A stretch of DNA of 15,354 nucleotides from G963674505 sp964575975 (GCA_964575975.1 CAZNTU010000131.1:1-15354), one strand, 5' to 3'; counted from the first letter of the stretch, positions 5,739-14,195 are shown. Notes: generated from the letters alone by a model not told the origin. A program made the numbers and translations.

Positions 5739-8279
5739 ATGAAAAAAGGAAACTTTTCCGCCATACTGGTCGTCGTTATGCTGACAGCGTTGTTCCTCCT
5801 GCGCGCAAGCGAACTTCGCGAAAAGGAACAAAGCTCTGAAACGTCCGAAGAGGCCGCTCTCCGGGACTTGCCGAAAACCGAGGACGCCGAGCTTTTCAAC
5901 GCGCTGCTGGAAGAAAATCTGATCTGCCGGATTTCCGAAAACGGGCGGTTGGGCATCGAGTACCCCGATTTCGTTCTGGCAAAAAAGGCAAGGCGCGCTC
6001 TCCGCTCGGAGTCGGGCTCCGAGAGCGACGAAGCGTTGGAAAGACAAGAGGATTTGATCCGCGCCCTCTATTATTCGAAACCGGGCGAAGCAATCCTCCA
6101 GGAGGTGCGGTTCTGGAACGACAGCCGCGACTTGGCCGCCGTTAGAGACAACCGGCCGCATTCCGGCCCGGGCAGATCCAGTCTTTGGAGCGCCTTCGAG
6201 CCCGGCGGGCAGGACTGGAGCTTCCCACACACCGGAAACATCGTCCCGGAAGCCTTCGGCTACGTCAACGACCGCCTCCTGAGGCCGGGTTTCTGCAACT
6301 GGCTCGCCGCCTATTCCGAATCCGAACCGGTGCGTTTCGTCTCCGAGATCGATCTGGAGAAGCCTTTCGACCTGATCGTCCAAGTAATCGGAAAAAATCC
6401 CCGGTTTTCTCCGCCCGTAAAACAAGAGAATGTCGCCGCCTGCCGACCCGAAAGCCAACGGGAAGAAAAACCGGTCGGAAACGCCCCGCCCCCCGGCACG
6501 GACTCCGGTCCAGATGCCTGGACGGTGCTCGTCCATTTGAAAGAAGGAAGGCATCGCCTGGAAATAACCGTATCGCCGGCCTCTCTGGACGCCCCGGTGG
6601 TCGAGGGGCGGCGCATTCGCATGGACAGGAAAACCGGATCGTTTTCCTGGGTTTCCCGTCCGCCAGGCAAAAAGCCCCCTCCCCCCGTTCCCGCAAGAAT
6701 TTACACGTCGGACGGCGTTTTGCTCGCCGACGAAAACGGCGTCCCCACTGCGCAGTGCCGCAAACTCGGGCTTGTCTCCCTGGTCGGATACAAGGACAAG
6801 ACGCCGTACGCGCTCTGGAGCGTTTTTTCCAAAAGCCGCTTTCCCGATGGAGCCGCCGATATCCGTTTGACCATCGACAGCCGAATCCAGGCCGCCGCCG
6901 ACGAGGCGCTGAAAACGGAATTGGAGAAGCTTCTTCCCCCGGAGAACGAAACGTTCGCCGGTCGCAGACGAGGCGCGATCGCGGTCGTCGATCCGGAAAG
7001 CGGCGCGATCCTGGCGGCCGCGTCTTCCCCCGGTCCGCCGGATGAATTGGAACAAGTACACGACTGGGACTTCGCAGCCACTCTCAAGACCTACCCGACC
7101 GGAAATCCGTTGCAGGCGCACGCGTGGCAAGGCATGGACCGTCACGCCACCCCGGGCTCCACTTTCAAGCCGGTGGTCGCCTTGGCGGCCATCGAGGCCG
7201 TCGCGGACGGCGTGGAAAACGCGAACTCCGTCTCCGACTTCTTAAGAGGTTTTCCAATTGGCTCATTCGAGGAAAAAAGCGGTTTGACTTTGGATTGCGA
7301 TGCCTACGCGCCCATCGAGGAAGTCTGCGTGGCTCCCGGTCCGTTCGAAAACTCGCCGCCGAAAATCCGCAATTTCATGGGAGAGCTTGGATACACGACC
7401 CATAGGCGATCCTACCAAAAGAACCCGGCGAGCGGCTGGGGCGACGAATTCGGTCTCAGGCAGGCGATACGGGATTCCATCAATGTGTGGTTCGTACGCC
7501 TGGGATTTTTGCTGGACGGTTTCGCCGCTCGGCGCTGCCAAGTCGGAGGGGGAAGCGGCGGGACCTCCGGTTCGGAGTACCGACTGGTGGAAACCGCCCG
7601 AAGACTGGGATTCGGCGAGGGCCCTTTCGATCTGGCCCCCTCGCCTCCCGCAGGCGTCTTCTTGAACCGGCGCCCTCCCTCGTCCTCCGGCGGTGGCGGC
7701 GACGTTCTATACGCGGAAAACGGGCGGTTGCGCCTCGAAAATCCCTCCCCGGGCATGTGCGTGGGAATCCTGGCCCAAAATTCCATCGGCCAGGCCGTAA
7801 CCGCTTCGACTCTGCAAATGGCTCTTGTCGCCGCGTCTGTAAGAAACAAGGGGCCGGTCGCGTCCTTTTTGGTCGAAAAATACGGAAACAAACCCGCCGG
7901 TCGCCCGGACAACGGAAAGCGACCGTTCGATCACGAACTCTTGGGATTGCTCGAGGACGGCATGAAGGCGGTGTTGCTCAACGGGACGGCTGCGGGCGCT
8001 TTCCGGAATCATCCGTCGAAAGAACTGGCGAGAGGCAAGACCGGCACGGCCAACATCGGGAATGTCCGGGGAGACGTCGGTCCGGAGGAATTCCACACCA
8101 CTTGGTTCGTCGGATGGCTCGAAAGCGACGGAAACGAAAACGGATGGCCTGCCGCAGCCTTTTCCTGCATGGTGACCCACGCGTGGGAGAAGGACAAAAG
8201 GACCGGGGGAAGCGTCGCCGCCCCCGTGATCGCAAAGATGCTCGAAACGCCTCTGGCGGAAAAGGAAGAGCGGCCATGA
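5739..8279 (+). CDS. Class B penicillin-binding protein (peptidoglycan D,D-transpeptidase)
   Basis: This 846-residue protein cross-links peptidoglycan peptides in the periplasm. One N-terminal membrane anchor (about 6-23) has a short basic cytoplasmic tail, as in FtsI/PBP2 proteins. The transpeptidase domain carries all three motifs: S474-T-F-K477 (nucleophile Ser), S580-I-N582 and K767-T-G-T770. Upstream are the usual pre-catalytic signatures ARIYTSDGVLLA (from 319) and LTIDSRIQ (377-384). There is no glycosyltransferase domain, so polymerisation must come from a partner; the next gene is a SEDS polymerase, its natural pair. Residues about 30-315 are an unrecognised periplasmic region much larger than the usual pedestal start, containing a Pro-rich linker. 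The ribosome site is weak. The stop overlaps the next start as ATGA (8276-8279), indicating translational coupling. Length exceeds typical PBP2/PBP3 (about 600-650). Transpeptidase assignment is near certain; whether it serves division, elongation or a special process is unknown. Confidence 0.95.
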   Translation: MKKGNFSAILVVVMLTALFLLRASELREKEQSSETSEEAALRDLPKTEDAELFNALLEENLICRISENGRLGIEYPDFVLAKKARRALRSESGSESDEALERQEDLIRALYYSKPGEAILQEVRFWNDSRDLAAVRDNRPHSGPGRSSLWSAFEPGGQDWSFPHTGNIVPEAFGYVNDRLLRPGFCNWLAAYSESEPVRFVSEIDLEKPFDLIVQVIGKNPRFSPPVKQENVAACRPESQREEKPVGNAPPPGTDSGPDAWTVLVHLKEGRHRLEITVSPASLDAPVVEGRRIRMDRKTGSFSWVSRPPGKKPPPPVPARIYTSDGVLLADENGVPTAQCRKLGLVSLVGYKDKTPYALWSVFSKSRFPDGAADIRLTIDSRIQAAADEALKTELEKLLPPENETFAGRRRGAIAVVDPESGAILAAASSPGPPDELEQVHDWDFAATLKTYPTGNPLQAHAWQGMDRHATPGSTFKPVVALAAIEAVADGVENANSVSDFLRGFPIGSFEEKSGLTLDCDAYAPIEEVCVAPGPFENSPPKIRNFMGELGYTTHRRSYQKNPASGWGDEFGLRQAIRDSINVWFVRLGFLLDGFAARRCQVGGGSGGTSGSEYRLVETARRLGFGEGPFDLAPSPPAGVFLNRRPPSSSGGGGDVLYAENGRLRLENPSPGMCVGILAQNSIGQAVTASTLQMALVAASVRNKGPVASFLVEKYGNKPAGRPDNGKRPFDHELLGLLEDGMKAVLLNGTAAGAFRNHPSKELARGKTGTANIGNVRGDVGPEEFHTTWFVGWLESDGNENGWPAAAFSCMVTHAWEKDKRTGGSVAAPVIAKMLETPLAEKEERP

Positions 8280-10852
8280 TATCCGGCAAACTCGTTCGGG
8301 GGGCGATCCTGCTCGCGATCGTCGCGGGGACCTTTTTCGTCGGCGCATTCATCTTCGAAAAAGCCCCTAAATCCCGGCGTCTAACGTCCCTGATGATCGA
8401 ACCGTCGGCAGGGGACGTGGTTGTCGGAAGACGGGAACTGGGCCAGCGCGCCGGTTTCCGAAGCGCGGCCCGGAACCACCTTCGCCTCGTTTTCGAACAC
8501 GATACCTGGAAAGTGGCCGACATCGCCCCGGACCGCAACGTGGACCTGCGCTTCGAAGACGGAAGCTACCGGCGTCTCGGAAGGTGGGAAATCCGGGAGG
8601 GCGACCTTGTTACCGTGGGCTCCATCCGTTTGGAGGCTGTCAAGGTCGAACCGGGCCTGCTCGTCTTCAAGCGATGGAAAGGCTCCGCAGACGCGGGAGG
8701 CGTTGGGGACGTGGTCGTTTGGCGAGAAGGAAGGCTGTTCTTCTCCGACGAAAGATCGGTCTACGACGGCTATTATACGCTCGAAAGCCGCTTGGCTGCG
8801 GCCGTTCGAACCTGGACAAGAGAAGCCGGGTGGAGCAAGGACCGAGAGGATTTTCTTTTTTCCATCGGCGGAAGCATCGACGGCCCCGACCGTTTGAGAC
8901 TCGAAGGCGTACCTCCGGGGGCGGCCAACGTATACTGCAGCGGCGACCGTTTTTTCCTGTCGCGGGGGCGAAGTCGCGCACGAATCGAGATGCGACGGAA
9001 ACACGGACCGACATTGAGGTTCGAAGCGCTGTTCGTTTCCATCGAACCGAACAACAGATACGAGGAAGGCTACCTGGGAGAAGGCCGCGTCGAGGCCGTC
9101 GTGGTCGGGCAGACCTATTACGCGGTCGCGATAGACCAGAACCGGCGCCTTGTCTTCACGCCGGAAAGAAATATCGATTTGCGGTACGAAACGGAATCGG
9201 ACGGGGAAACCGTTCGGGAACCGACGCAAACGGACGAATCATACCGCAGAGGGGTGAAATCGACTTTCGTCGAGATCCCGGTCCGGTTCGGCGAGGGCGA
9301 AAGCCTGCTTGCATGGGCCTTGCGACGGATCCGGGAGATTGCCGGGGCGTTTTTGGCGACCGTGGCGGTCTGCGCGAGCTTGGCGTTTTATCGGAAACGG
9401 GGGAACGGAAGGCGAAAGACATCCGCGCCGGCCCTTTTCGCCGCCGTATTTCCGGCTGCGGCCGCGCTTTTCCTTTTTCCGCTGCTGTGGCAGGACCGCG
9501 CTCGCCTGGACCTTGCGCATTTGGCCGTTGTCGCGTGGAGCGGGTGGGCTTGGTCCGCCCTGCTTTTCGGGAGGAAAGGAACCGGTGGAGGCGCTTTGTC
9601 CCGGTTGGTTTGCTCCGCCTATTTTCTGGCCGGTTTCGGCGCGCTGGTTTTGCTCCAGTTGGCGGCGGGCGCGGAAAACACCCGATGGGTGGACGCTTTT
9701 TGCAAGCACGCGCTGATTCTTCTGCCCGCCGGCTTCTTCGCCGGTGTAGCGGCGGTGATCGAACCGGCGTCACTGTACGGGATCTGGGCAGACATTTCCG
9801 GAAACGAGAGGAGGATTTGGCCCGTCGCGCGAATCGGCATTGCCGCGGCGGGAACCGCGCTCGTAGGCGCGCAACTGGTTTTCGGAAACGAACAGGGGCT
9901 GTGGGGCGTTCAGCCCTCGGAACTCGCGAAGTTCCTCCTGGCTGCCACCGCCGCTTTCGTGGGAATGGACCTGGCCGAACTGTGGCGGATGAACCCTCGG
10001 CATTTTCAGCAATCCCCGTGGCCGGCGGTTTGGGGATTTCTCAAAACCCTGTTCGTCGTTGGGTTCGCGGTCGTGGCAACCTTGGCGGGCGTGCGAGACA
10101 TTTCTCCGATACTGATCATGGCGATTTTCTTCCTGGCTTGGATGTGGGCCGTAGCGCCTTCCAACCCCCGGAGACATCCTGGACTGACCTGGGGCAAGAT
10201 CGTCCGGTTCGCGGTGGTCGGAGCAGTGTGTCTCGCGACGGCCTCCGCCGCCTACGTACGCTCCCGACCCGAATTTCTTCCCAAAAGCTTTCCCCAACGG
10301 GACCGATTCCTGGTTTGGGCCGCCCCGGACGCGCACCCGTATTCCGGAGAGCAGGCGATCAAGGCCATGTCCTTGGCGGGGAAAGGCGGATGGACCGGTG
10401 CGGGAGAAGAATTGTTCTCGGCCAACGGACCGATCATGAACCTTCCCATGGTGAGAAACGACTTTATCGCCAGTTTTGTGTTGTACAAATTCGGGGCTGT
10501 CGCAGGCCTTTTGCTTTTGCTGTCGCAGGCGGTTTACGTCCGGGCTCTTTTCGACGCGGGAAGTCTCGCGGGTTCTTGGAGCGGAGATTTCAAAGCCCGC
10601 CAGGCCGGAGAGATTCTTCATCTTTTCCTTTACGGCCTGGCCTGGATGCACGTCGCGCATTTCGCGATATCCTGGGCCAATGCGCTGGGTCTGCTTCCGG
10701 TGATGGGACAGCCAATGACGTGGCTGTCCTCGGCCAACAGCCACATGATTTTCTTCGGCCTGCCCGCTTTTTTTCTGGCTCTGGTCGCGTGTATTCCCGC
10801 TCCGTTCCCCGAAAACCGGGCCGACGGAAAGAATGCGGCCCTTCGAAGGTAA
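8276..10852 (+). CDS. SEDS-family (FtsW/RodA-type) peptidoglycan polymerase with N-terminal FHA-like extension
   Basis: The start ATG overlaps the transpeptidase stop and has AAGGAAGAG upstream, giving 858 residues. The C-terminal 500 residues (from about 355) contain roughly 12-13 hydrophobic segments and SEDS hallmarks: QPSELAKF at 546 (FtsW has QPSE-AK), NDFIASF with D729 at the place of the essential Asp in the FtsW/RodA loop, and LPVMGQPMTWLSSANS near the end. SEDS proteins polymerise glycan from lipid II and work with a class B PBP. Before this lies a membrane segment (8-27) and a soluble stretch (28-354). In it, 46-125 looks FHA-like (AARNHLRL with R66 and H68, then a GDLVTVGSIRLEAV strand pair), and a second, less clear one spans about 196-300 (IGGSIDGPDRLRL). 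FtsW and RodA usually have about 370-420 residues, so this is about twice the usual size. The fused FHA-like part may couple polymerase activity to Thr phosphorylation if it faces the cytoplasm. Confidence 0.92.
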   Translation: MISGKLVRGAILLAIVAGTFFVGAFIFEKAPKSRRLTSLMIEPSAGDVVVGRRELGQRAGFRSAARNHLRLVFEHDTWKVADIAPDRNVDLRFEDGSYRRLGRWEIREGDLVTVGSIRLEAVKVEPGLLVFKRWKGSADAGGVGDVVVWREGRLFFSDERSVYDGYYTLESRLAAAVRTWTREAGWSKDREDFLFSIGGSIDGPDRLRLEGVPPGAANVYCSGDRFFLSRGRSRARIEMRRKHGPTLRFEALFVSIEPNNRYEEGYLGEGRVEAVVVGQTYYAVAIDQNRRLVFTPERNIDLRYETESDGETVREPTQTDESYRRGVKSTFVEIPVRFGEGESLLAWALRRIREIAGAFLATVAVCASLAFYRKRGNGRRKTSAPALFAAVFPAAAALFLFPLLWQDRARLDLAHLAVVAWSGWAWSALLFGRKGTGGGALSRLVCSAYFLAGFGALVLLQLAAGAENTRWVDAFCKHALILLPAGFFAGVAAVIEPASLYGIWADISGNERRIWPVARIGIAAAGTALVGAQLVFGNEQGLWGVQPSELAKFLLAATAAFVGMDLAELWRMNPRHFQQSPWPAVWGFLKTLFVVGFAVVATLAGVRDISPILIMAIFFLAWMWAVAPSNPRRHPGLTWGKIVRFAVVGAVCLATASAAYVRSRPEFLPKSFPQRDRFLVWAAPDAHPYSGEQAIKAMSLAGKGGWTGAGEELFSANGPIMNLPMVRNDFIASFVLYKFGAVAGLLLLLSQAVYVRALFDAGSLAGSWSGDFKARQAGEILHLFLYGLAWMHVAHFAISWANALGLLPVMGQPMTWLSSANSHMIFFGLPAFFLALVACIPAPFPENRADGKNAALRR

Positions 10853-10887
10853 CCGGAGCATACTTGGTCGGGCACACCAAGATTCGC
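10841..10887 (+). repeat. About 48-bp direct repeat, copy 1 (overlaps the SEDS stop)
   Basis: Starts CTTCGAAGGTAACC and ends CCAAGATTCGC, matching copy 2 at both ends with divergence in the middle. The TAA in GGTAACC is the stop of the SEDS gene. Inside it, CTTGGT (10863-10868) pairs with ACCAAG (10876-10881) around 7 nt. Confidence 0.75.
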
Positions 10888-10891
10888 CGTG

Positions 10892-10939
10892 CTTCGAAGG
10901 TAACCAGACCATCCCTGGTCTGGGGGGTCCAAGATTCGC
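10892..10939 (+). repeat. About 48-bp direct repeat, copy 2
   Basis: Repeats copy 1 with a 51-bp period: CTTCGAAGGTAACC at the start and CCAAGATTCGC at the end. The centre differs and instead forms its own perfect hairpin (10904-10923). With the inverted third partial copy at 10980-10994 the element occurs three times within 155 bp. Confidence 0.75.
10904..10923. terminator. Perfect 8-bp hairpin between convergent genes
   Basis: CCAGACCA and TGGTCTGG pair fully around a 4-nt loop. The position 50 bp past the SEDS stop and 63 bp past the kinase stop fits a shared terminator. A G-run follows on plus and no U-tract is present on either side, so classical intrinsic termination is doubtful. Confidence 0.4.
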
Positions 10940-10986
10940 GAAACCGTTCAACCTGCGCGACATCGGACCAGAGCTGGAAGCTCCGG

Positions 10987-13734
10987 TTACCTTCTACGCA
11001 CCGGCAAGAAGCGGAAGAGGCCTTCGGAGTACGACGGGCGGACGAATTCGCGGGCGCCGTCGCCCAGGTTGACCGCCCCGACCTGGGAACCGGATCGGTC
11101 GGAAGCCCAGAACCAATTGCAGGTCGCATGAATCAGGTCGGTCTTCATCCTGACCGGCCAACCGCATTGGATTTTGCGCAAGGGAGCGTTTTCGTCGAAA
11201 AGCGCGTACAGCTCGTCCCGCGTAGGCAGTTCCCATTTTCCGCTCTTCTCGTACATGTTCATCTCGGCTATTTGTTGGAGCGCTCGTCGGTAGGTGACAT
11301 CCTCTCCGTTGTCCTCGGAATACCATGCCAAATCGAGTTTCCTGTCCCAAACGGTTCCGTCGGCCTGTTTGAAAAACCTTCCCGTACTCGTCGTCTTCGA
11401 AGCGTCCCGTTTGTCTTCCATGTTCTCCGGCACGGCGGTTTTCTCGGCCGCCTCTTCCATCGGGACCTGCGCGCTCTTCGAAACCGCGACGGGCGAAGGG
11501 AGGCCGTCTGCGGCCTTTTCGGACTCGACGAATTCCTTTTCCGCTTTAACAAGCGGTTCCTTTTCCGCCTTTTCGAGCTTGTTTTTGGCCGAAAGCGCCT
11601 CTTGTTTTTTTTGGGGGGACGAGGCCAAAATTTGCCCGAACCGTTGCCCGGCTTCCTTATGGTCGGCAAGCAGTCGCACTTTCGGGACGATCTCGTCGAT
11701 TTTCCCTTGGGCGAACTTCGACAGGACGATATAATCCGGCAACCTTGCGGCACAGGATTTCGCCTGCTCGTAGGATTCGCGGGCCTCGGTCAAGCTTTCC
11801 AGCGTTTCCGGCCCGGCTTCCGCGCGGGCGTCGACTTTCGCCACAAGAGACCAAAATTCGTCCATGTCCGAGAAATGGCCCAATTTCTCCTCGTCGAGGT
11901 TTTGCTTCAAAAAATCGTATTCGCTCTCCAGAATGCCGGAAGCTTCCGCCCAGCGGTCGTCGTTGGATAGATCGACAATCTTCTTGTACAGGCTTTCGGC
12001 CTGCCCTTTTCGACTTTCGCCGATTAAAGCCTCTACGGTCCCGACGGTTCGTTCGATGTTCGCGCGGATGGACGCCCGTTGGTCGGTCTGGCACGGAAGT
12101 TTTTCCGACGCCCGAGCCGCCTCCTTGAACAACGCTTTCGATTTTTCCAGTTGGTCGATGGACTGCCCTTTTTCCGGAAAGCTTTCTTCGGCGGCGGAAA
12201 CCTTGAGGAGAAATTCCTCGATCCCTTCGGAGGACAGCCCCTGGCGGTCGAGTCTGCTTCGAATGTGCCCGGCCAGCTGGCCGTCGAGCAGTTTCCTCGC
12301 CTTTTGCCAGTCGCCGCCTTCCAGAGTGGTCGAAAGGAGCCGCCAGGAATCCTCTTGCAGCTTGAGCCTTACTTTCTGCCGTTCGGCCACGAGTGCGTCG
12401 CTCCGCTTTTTTTGCTCGTCGAAAACCCGGTACGAGCCATACGCGAGGGAGACGAGCGCTATCAGCAACAGCGCGAGCGCGGCGATGCGACTTTTCGTCC
12501 CGGATTTTTTTCGGAGCGGATCGGACGGACTTTCTTCCTTCGACTTTTTATTTTGTTCCGAGGGCTCCTGAGATGGCTTCAAATCAAGTTTATAGATCTG
12601 CGGACCGCGCTCTTGCCCCTCCGGCCGCTCTTTTGCACTCCCGTCGCGCCGGACGCTGGGTCCCAAAAAGTCGCCGATTTCCCCAAGGGACCGCAGGACT
12701 CGCCTGGCCGAGGGACGATTTTCGGCCAATGGAGCGAGCATCCGTTCTGTCAACTCGACGAAGGCGTCAGCGGCTGCGTCGATGTCCGGCGAATCGGGGA
12801 AACTTTGGGGTACGAGGGTCTTGCCAGCCGAGCCGGGAGAGAACAAACTTCGGCAACGGATCGTCAAGGCGGCTTTTTCTTTCGTGGTCAATCCCCCGAC
12901 CTCGCCGAAAGCGACGCTCGAAGTCGGGGAGTCCAAGCCTTTCTGCGCGTCAGTGTACTTGTCCATGGCCAGAAAATGCGCGAGGAGGCCCAAAGAGTAA
13001 ACGTCGGCCTTGGACGTCAAGGCGAACTTGCGTTCGCGGTTTTCGAAGACCTTGGGGATCAGGCATTCCGGGGCGGCCCAGTCGGGCGTGCATGCGATGG
13101 AGCAGGTAAGCATTCCCGTCACTTGTCGCACCGTACCGAAATCCGTCAGGTACAAACGGTTTTCCCCGATGTTCAGCAACACGTTGTCTGGCTTCAAGTC
13201 CCGGAAAACGAATCCCGTCCCCTCCTCCATTTCCCCGAGAGTCAGCAGCCTCTCTTTTTTCCCGGCTCTTCCCCGACTCAAACCGTGCAGGGCTACCAAG
13301 GCGGACGCCAATTGCTTCGTCCATTCGAGCAGTCGGCCGCCGTCGAACGGATATTCCCTCGGAGACTGTCTGTGCCTCGACATCCATTGGCCCAGACTAC
13401 AATCGCACAGATTGACCGCCAACGCCGGACGCTCCTCGACAACGCCCTCGTCGAGCAGGCTCACGAAATGTCCTTTGCCGTCGGAAGACTCCTTAGCGAT
13501 CCTTTTCAAGAATTCGATTTCTCGGTGGAAAGATTTTTTTACCGCTCGAAGCCCCTCGTCGTCGTACTCGACTTCCATGACGGGATTGCGCGTTTGTGCA
13601 ATCTTAAGGGCGACAAGGGCATTGTCCGACTTGCGCGTTGCTTTCCACACGATGCCGTAGCTTCCCTCGCCAAGATGATCGACGATGGCGTATTCGTCTT
13701 TTTGCAGCCTTATTTCGTCGCCTACTCGAATCAT
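10987..13734 (-). CDS. Transmembrane Ser/Thr protein kinase with C-terminal Lcl/DUF1566-like sensor domain
   Basis: The product has 915 residues from ATG 13732-13734, which has GAGGA 7 nt upstream. The kinase domain (about 12-355) shows the glycine loop G22-E-G-S-Y-G27, K44 in VALK, E72 in helix C, catalytic F177-R-D179-LKPDN184, D198-F-G200 and A221-P-E. The usual His of HRD is Phe, but the essential Asp, Lys and Asn are kept. About 20 extra residues (about 151-172) precede the catalytic loop. One membrane helix spans about 416-434. A long, charged, mostly helical region follows to about 785, then a C-terminal domain (about 788-915) with TVWDRKLDLAW, WELPTRDELYALFD and FRFLPVRRR, the pattern of Lcl/DUF1566 domains. 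The helix places this end outside the cytoplasm, as PASTA domains are in PknB-type kinases. It converges on the SEDS operon and probably phosphorylates the FHA partner system there; that link is inference. Confidence 0.92.
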   Translation of the reverse strand: MIRVGDEIRLQKDEYAIVDHLGEGSYGIVWKATRKSDNALVALKIAQTRNPVMEVEYDDEGLRAVKKSFHREIEFLKRIAKESSDGKGHFVSLLDEGVVEERPALAVNLCDCSLGQWMSRHRQSPREYPFDGGRLLEWTKQLASALVALHGLSRGRAGKKERLLTLGEMEEGTGFVFRDLKPDNVLLNIGENRLYLTDFGTVRQVTGMLTCSIACTPDWAAPECLIPKVFENRERKFALTSKADVYSLGLLAHFLAMDKYTDAQKGLDSPTSSVAFGEVGGLTTKEKAALTIRCRSLFSPGSAGKTLVPQSFPDSPDIDAAADAFVELTERMLAPLAENRPSARRVLRSLGEIGDFLGPSVRRDGSAKERPEGQERGPQIYKLDLKPSQEPSEQNKKSKEESPSDPLRKKSGTKSRIAALALLLIALVSLAYGSYRVFDEQKKRSDALVAERQKVRLKLQEDSWRLLSTTLEGGDWQKARKLLDGQLAGHIRSRLDRQGLSSEGIEEFLLKVSAAEESFPEKGQSIDQLEKSKALFKEAARASEKLPCQTDQRASIRANIERTVGTVEALIGESRKGQAESLYKKIVDLSNDDRWAEASGILESEYDFLKQNLDEEKLGHFSDMDEFWSLVAKVDARAEAGPETLESLTEARESYEQAKSCAARLPDYIVLSKFAQGKIDEIVPKVRLLADHKEAGQRFGQILASSPQKKQEALSAKNKLEKAEKEPLVKAEKEFVESEKAADGLPSPVAVSKSAQVPMEEAAEKTAVPENMEDKRDASKTTSTGRFFKQADGTVWDRKLDLAWYSEDNGEDVTYRRALQQIAEMNMYEKSGKWELPTRDELYALFDENAPLRKIQCGWPVRMKTDLIHATCNWFWASDRSGSQVGAVNLGDGAREFVRPSYSEGLFRFLPVRRR

Positions 13735-13796
13735 GTTTTGTTCCTCAAAAAAAGACTTGGCAAGGCAACGGGCAACTCCGCAAACCCCACCTGGCA

Positions 13797-13802
13797 TATA
13801 TA
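13797..13802 (-). promoter_or_regulatory. Possible -10 box of the kinase gene
   Basis: TATATA on minus, about 63 bp before the kinase start, within a T-rich stretch. The -35 at the right spacing (TTTTAT) is poor. Offered only as a candidate for the kinase promoter. Confidence 0.22.
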
Positions 13803-14155
13803 CACAACAAAATACCAAAATAAAATCGGTTTCTCCATCGTCTCGGCCAACTTGTTTCCTCGCTCCATGCGGTTTTATTCTCCTCCGGGAATTCAACGAT
13901 CTCTTTAGCGAAGCCGGAGAAGGACAAAACCTATATGCTTGTCGATGCCTTCCTCCTGCGCGATCCGCGTTGTCGTTATCTTGTTTGTTCTCGTTGACGA
14001 AACCGATTTTTCCACTTTTGATGTTACATATTTTCTCAGAACGGCCCCCCCTTGCTTTTATTTATGGTTCGAACTAACATTAAATTATTGAATTTGACGG
14101 CTGACAGTTTTGATCAACCTGCCGATTTGTAAGGTTTTGGCATTTGGACGGTATT

Positions 14156-14167
14156 TTCAGAACTGAA
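14156..14167. promoter_or_regulatory. Small inverted repeat upstream of brnT, candidate BrnA operator
   Basis: TTCAG and CTGAA surround AA about 28 bp before the brnT start. Brn operons are autorepressed by the antitoxin binding near the promoter, so a repeat here fits in position. The motif is short and may be chance. Confidence 0.25.
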
Positions 14168-14195
14168 GTTTTCGGACGAAAAGGGCCTGTTTAAA

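Larger units (their letters stand above)
10845..10994. repeat. 15-bp inverted repeat joining the ends of two convergent genes
   Basis: GAAGGTAACCGGAGC at 10845-10859 is the exact reverse complement of 10980-10994. Each arm contains the TAA stop of one of the convergent genes (SEDS on plus, kinase on minus). The enclosed 120 bp hold two direct repeats and smaller hairpins. Readthrough RNA from either side would fold into the same kind of stem, so this block probably acts as a bidirectional 3'-end structure. Confidence 0.75.
13735..14195. other. AT-richer intergenic region between kinase and brnT
   Basis: About 460 bp lie between divergent genes. The stretch from 14000 to 14190 is visibly AT-richer than the genes to the left, in line with a horizontally gained toxin-antitoxin module. 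The kinase frame stays open upstream to an ATG at 13896, but the added 54 residues look non-coding and lack a ribosome site. I see a possible kinase promoter and a small palindrome before brnT; nothing else convincing. Confidence 0.45.

Noticed and set aside
5463..7145. 560-codon minus frame opposite the transpeptidase
   Set aside because: It is a composition-driven shadow; the plus strand carries anchored PBP sequence with correct signatures.
10841..10939. CRISPR array suggested by two 48-bp repeats
   Set aside because: There are only two copies almost without spacers, internally divergent, and one overlaps a gene end; no cas genes are present.
8584..11970. Very long open frame on plus (over 1,100 codons) overlapping the SEDS gene and the kinase gene
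   Set aside because: It is an Arg/Gly-rich shadow frame caused by high GC. The overlapping SEDS and kinase frames show clear domains and motifs.
13735..13896. Longer kinase start at ATG 13896
   Set aside because: The extra 54 residues show no domain character, while ATG 13734 has GAGGA at 7 nt and begins directly before the kinase domain.
12079..13908. 609-codon plus frame opposite the kinase gene
   Set aside because: The minus frame encodes an intact kinase with all motifs and a good ribosome site; the plus frame matches no family.
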